This document shows positions 6,383 through 7,229 of a DNA stretch of 7,229 nucleotides, one piece after another. How positions within the stretch are numbered: position 1 is the first letter of the stretch; every line of letters begins with the position of its first letter. The DNA comes from Sneathiella sp. (GTDB lineage Bacteria > Pseudomonadota > Alphaproteobacteria > Sneathiellales > Sneathiellaceae): contig JAESPT010000351.1 of the NCBI GenBank assembly GCA_016765515.1, forward strand, positions 1-7,229. Direction: 5' to 3'. Under the pieces are notes generated by a model. The model was not told where the DNA came from and ran no database searches. It saw only the letters and a list, made by a program, of their open reading frames with translations. Position numbers and translations under genes: made by a program.

Positions 6383-7229
6383 ATGAAAGGTAAGCTTGTT
6401 TCTCTTGAGAAAGCTATTTCTCAAATTAAAAAGGGGGCGACACTCTGTACGTCCGGGTTTGTCGGGATCGGGACACCTGATTTTCTACTGCACGGATTAG
6501 AACAGCGTTTTCTTGAAACGGGTGCTCCAACGGACATTGATCTGATTTTTGCTGCGGGTCAGGGAGACGGGCAATCGCAAGGTTTAAATCGCATAGCCCA
6601 TGGAAAACTGCTGCGAAGGGTCATCGGAGGGCATTATGGGCTCTCCCCTAAACTAGAGAAACTAGCCACTAGTGCTCAAGTGGAGGCTTATAATCTCCCT
6701 CAAGGCTGCCTCTCCCAACTGATAAGAGACACAGCTGCAGGAAAGCCCGGTATTTTTAGCAAGGTTGGCTTACACACATTTGTCGATCCCCGTATTGACG
6801 GCGGAAAAATCAACGAAAGCTGCAGTGAAGATCTTGTTTCTATCATGTCTCTTGGTGAAGAAGAATGGCTTTTTTATAAAGCCATTCCCATTGATGTCGG
6901 TCTCATCAGGGGAAGTTACGCGGATGAGAAAGGGAACATTTCACTCTGCAAGGAAGCGTTGACACTCGACACTCTGTCAATTGCGATGGCTGCTAAAAAT
7001 TCGGGCGGTATCGTCATCGCTCAAGTCGAAAGCATTGTGCCATCCGGTACGTTGAAATCAAGAGACGTTAAGGTACCTGGTGTCTTGGTTGACTATATTG
7101 TCGAGGCCCCCAGTGAATATCATCAGCAAACCTATGCAACCTCTTTTAGTCCTGCCTATTCGGGTGAAATTCGAACGTTGGGTAGCGATACTGATAACCA
7201 AGAAACAGGCCTCCGCAGAATTATTGCGG
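6383..7229 (+). CDS. Acetate/propionate-type CoA-transferase (YdiF/PCT-like), partial
   Basis: The frame is open for 282 codons to the right edge, so the C-terminal part is missing. The protein resembles family I CoA-transferases of the YdiF and propionate CoA-transferase type, which move CoA between acyl-CoA and a free carboxylate. Matches recalled from E. coli YdiF include VIGGHYGLSPKLEKLA (80-95), AYNLPQGCLSQLIRD (102-116), GKPGIFSKVGLHTFVDPR (120-137), GGKINE (140-145), LFYKAIPIDVGLIRGSYAD (163-181) and GGIVIAQVESIV (207-218). The catalytic glutamate of this family lies in the C-terminal half, beyond the window, so activity cannot be judged. The ATG at 6383 is chosen because AGGGG (6373-6377) is 5 bases before it. 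An in-frame ATG at 6362 would add seven residues and overlap the hydrolase gene. The 13-base gap shows it belongs to the same operon. It probably activates the acid released from the transported compound. Confidence 0.9.
   Translation, partial: MKGKLVSLEKAISQIKKGATLCTSGFVGIGTPDFLLHGLEQRFLETGAPTDIDLIFAAGQGDGQSQGLNRIAHGKLLRRVIGGHYGLSPKLEKLATSAQVEAYNLPQGCLSQLIRDTAAGKPGIFSKVGLHTFVDPRIDGGKINESCSEDLVSIMSLGEEEWLFYKAIPIDVGLIRGSYADEKGNISLCKEALTLDTLSIAMAAKNSGGIVIAQVESIVPSGTLKSRDVKVPGVLVDYIVEAPSEYHQQTYATSFSPAYSGEIRTLGSDTDNQETGLRRIIA

Noticed and set aside
6765..6962. Plus-strand open frame of 65 codons inside the CoA-transferase gene
   Set aside because: The YdiF-like frame runs through this region without interruption and carries all conserved motifs, so this is a shadow frame.

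Overview
This window looks like a piece of chromosome from a Gram-negative bacterium. The evidence is the Sec-type signal peptides, the periplasmic TRAP-transporter component and the family VIII-type serine hydrolase. A marine, free-living alphaproteobacterium is my best guess, from the style of the TRAP/AraC gene set, but nothing here proves a genus. Base composition is moderate and fairly even. I see no tRNA, rRNA, CRISPR array, insertion sequence or phage gene.

Layout: (1) At the left edge, on the minus strand, is the 5' part of a gene for a secreted protein with a P/Homo B-like domain (positions 1-460, continuing off the window). (2) Positions 461-1007 form a non-coding gap of about 550 bases, AT-rich on the left, with a possible minus-strand promoter and a few short repeats. 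(3) Positions 1008-2018, minus strand, encode an AraC-family regulator. (4) Positions 2019-2136 are a compact divergent control region with phased repeats. (5) Positions 2137 to the right edge hold a tightly packed plus-strand operon: a TRAP solute-binding protein (DctP type), a fused DctQ-DctM membrane permease, a class C beta-lactamase/esterase-like serine hydrolase, and the first half or more of a YdiF/propionate-type CoA-transferase.

How the genes may work together (inference): the AraC-type protein senses a compound and controls the divergent operon. DctP captures an organic acid or its derivative in the periplasm, and DctQM imports it using an ion gradient. The cytoplasmic serine hydrolase may cleave an ester, amide or lactone bond. 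The CoA-transferase may then activate the released carboxylate as a CoA thioester for oxidation. The substrate cannot be read from the sequence.

The points most worth a second look are a perfect 12-bp stem-loop at the dctP/dctQM junction, which raises doubt about the permease start codon and suggests differential expression; a 22-bp-spaced direct repeat plus an inverted repeat in the araC/dctP control region; an enlarged membrane linker in the DctQM fusion; and the unusual hydrolase plus CoA-transferase partnership with a TRAP system. I find no clear evidence of a wholly new class of system.
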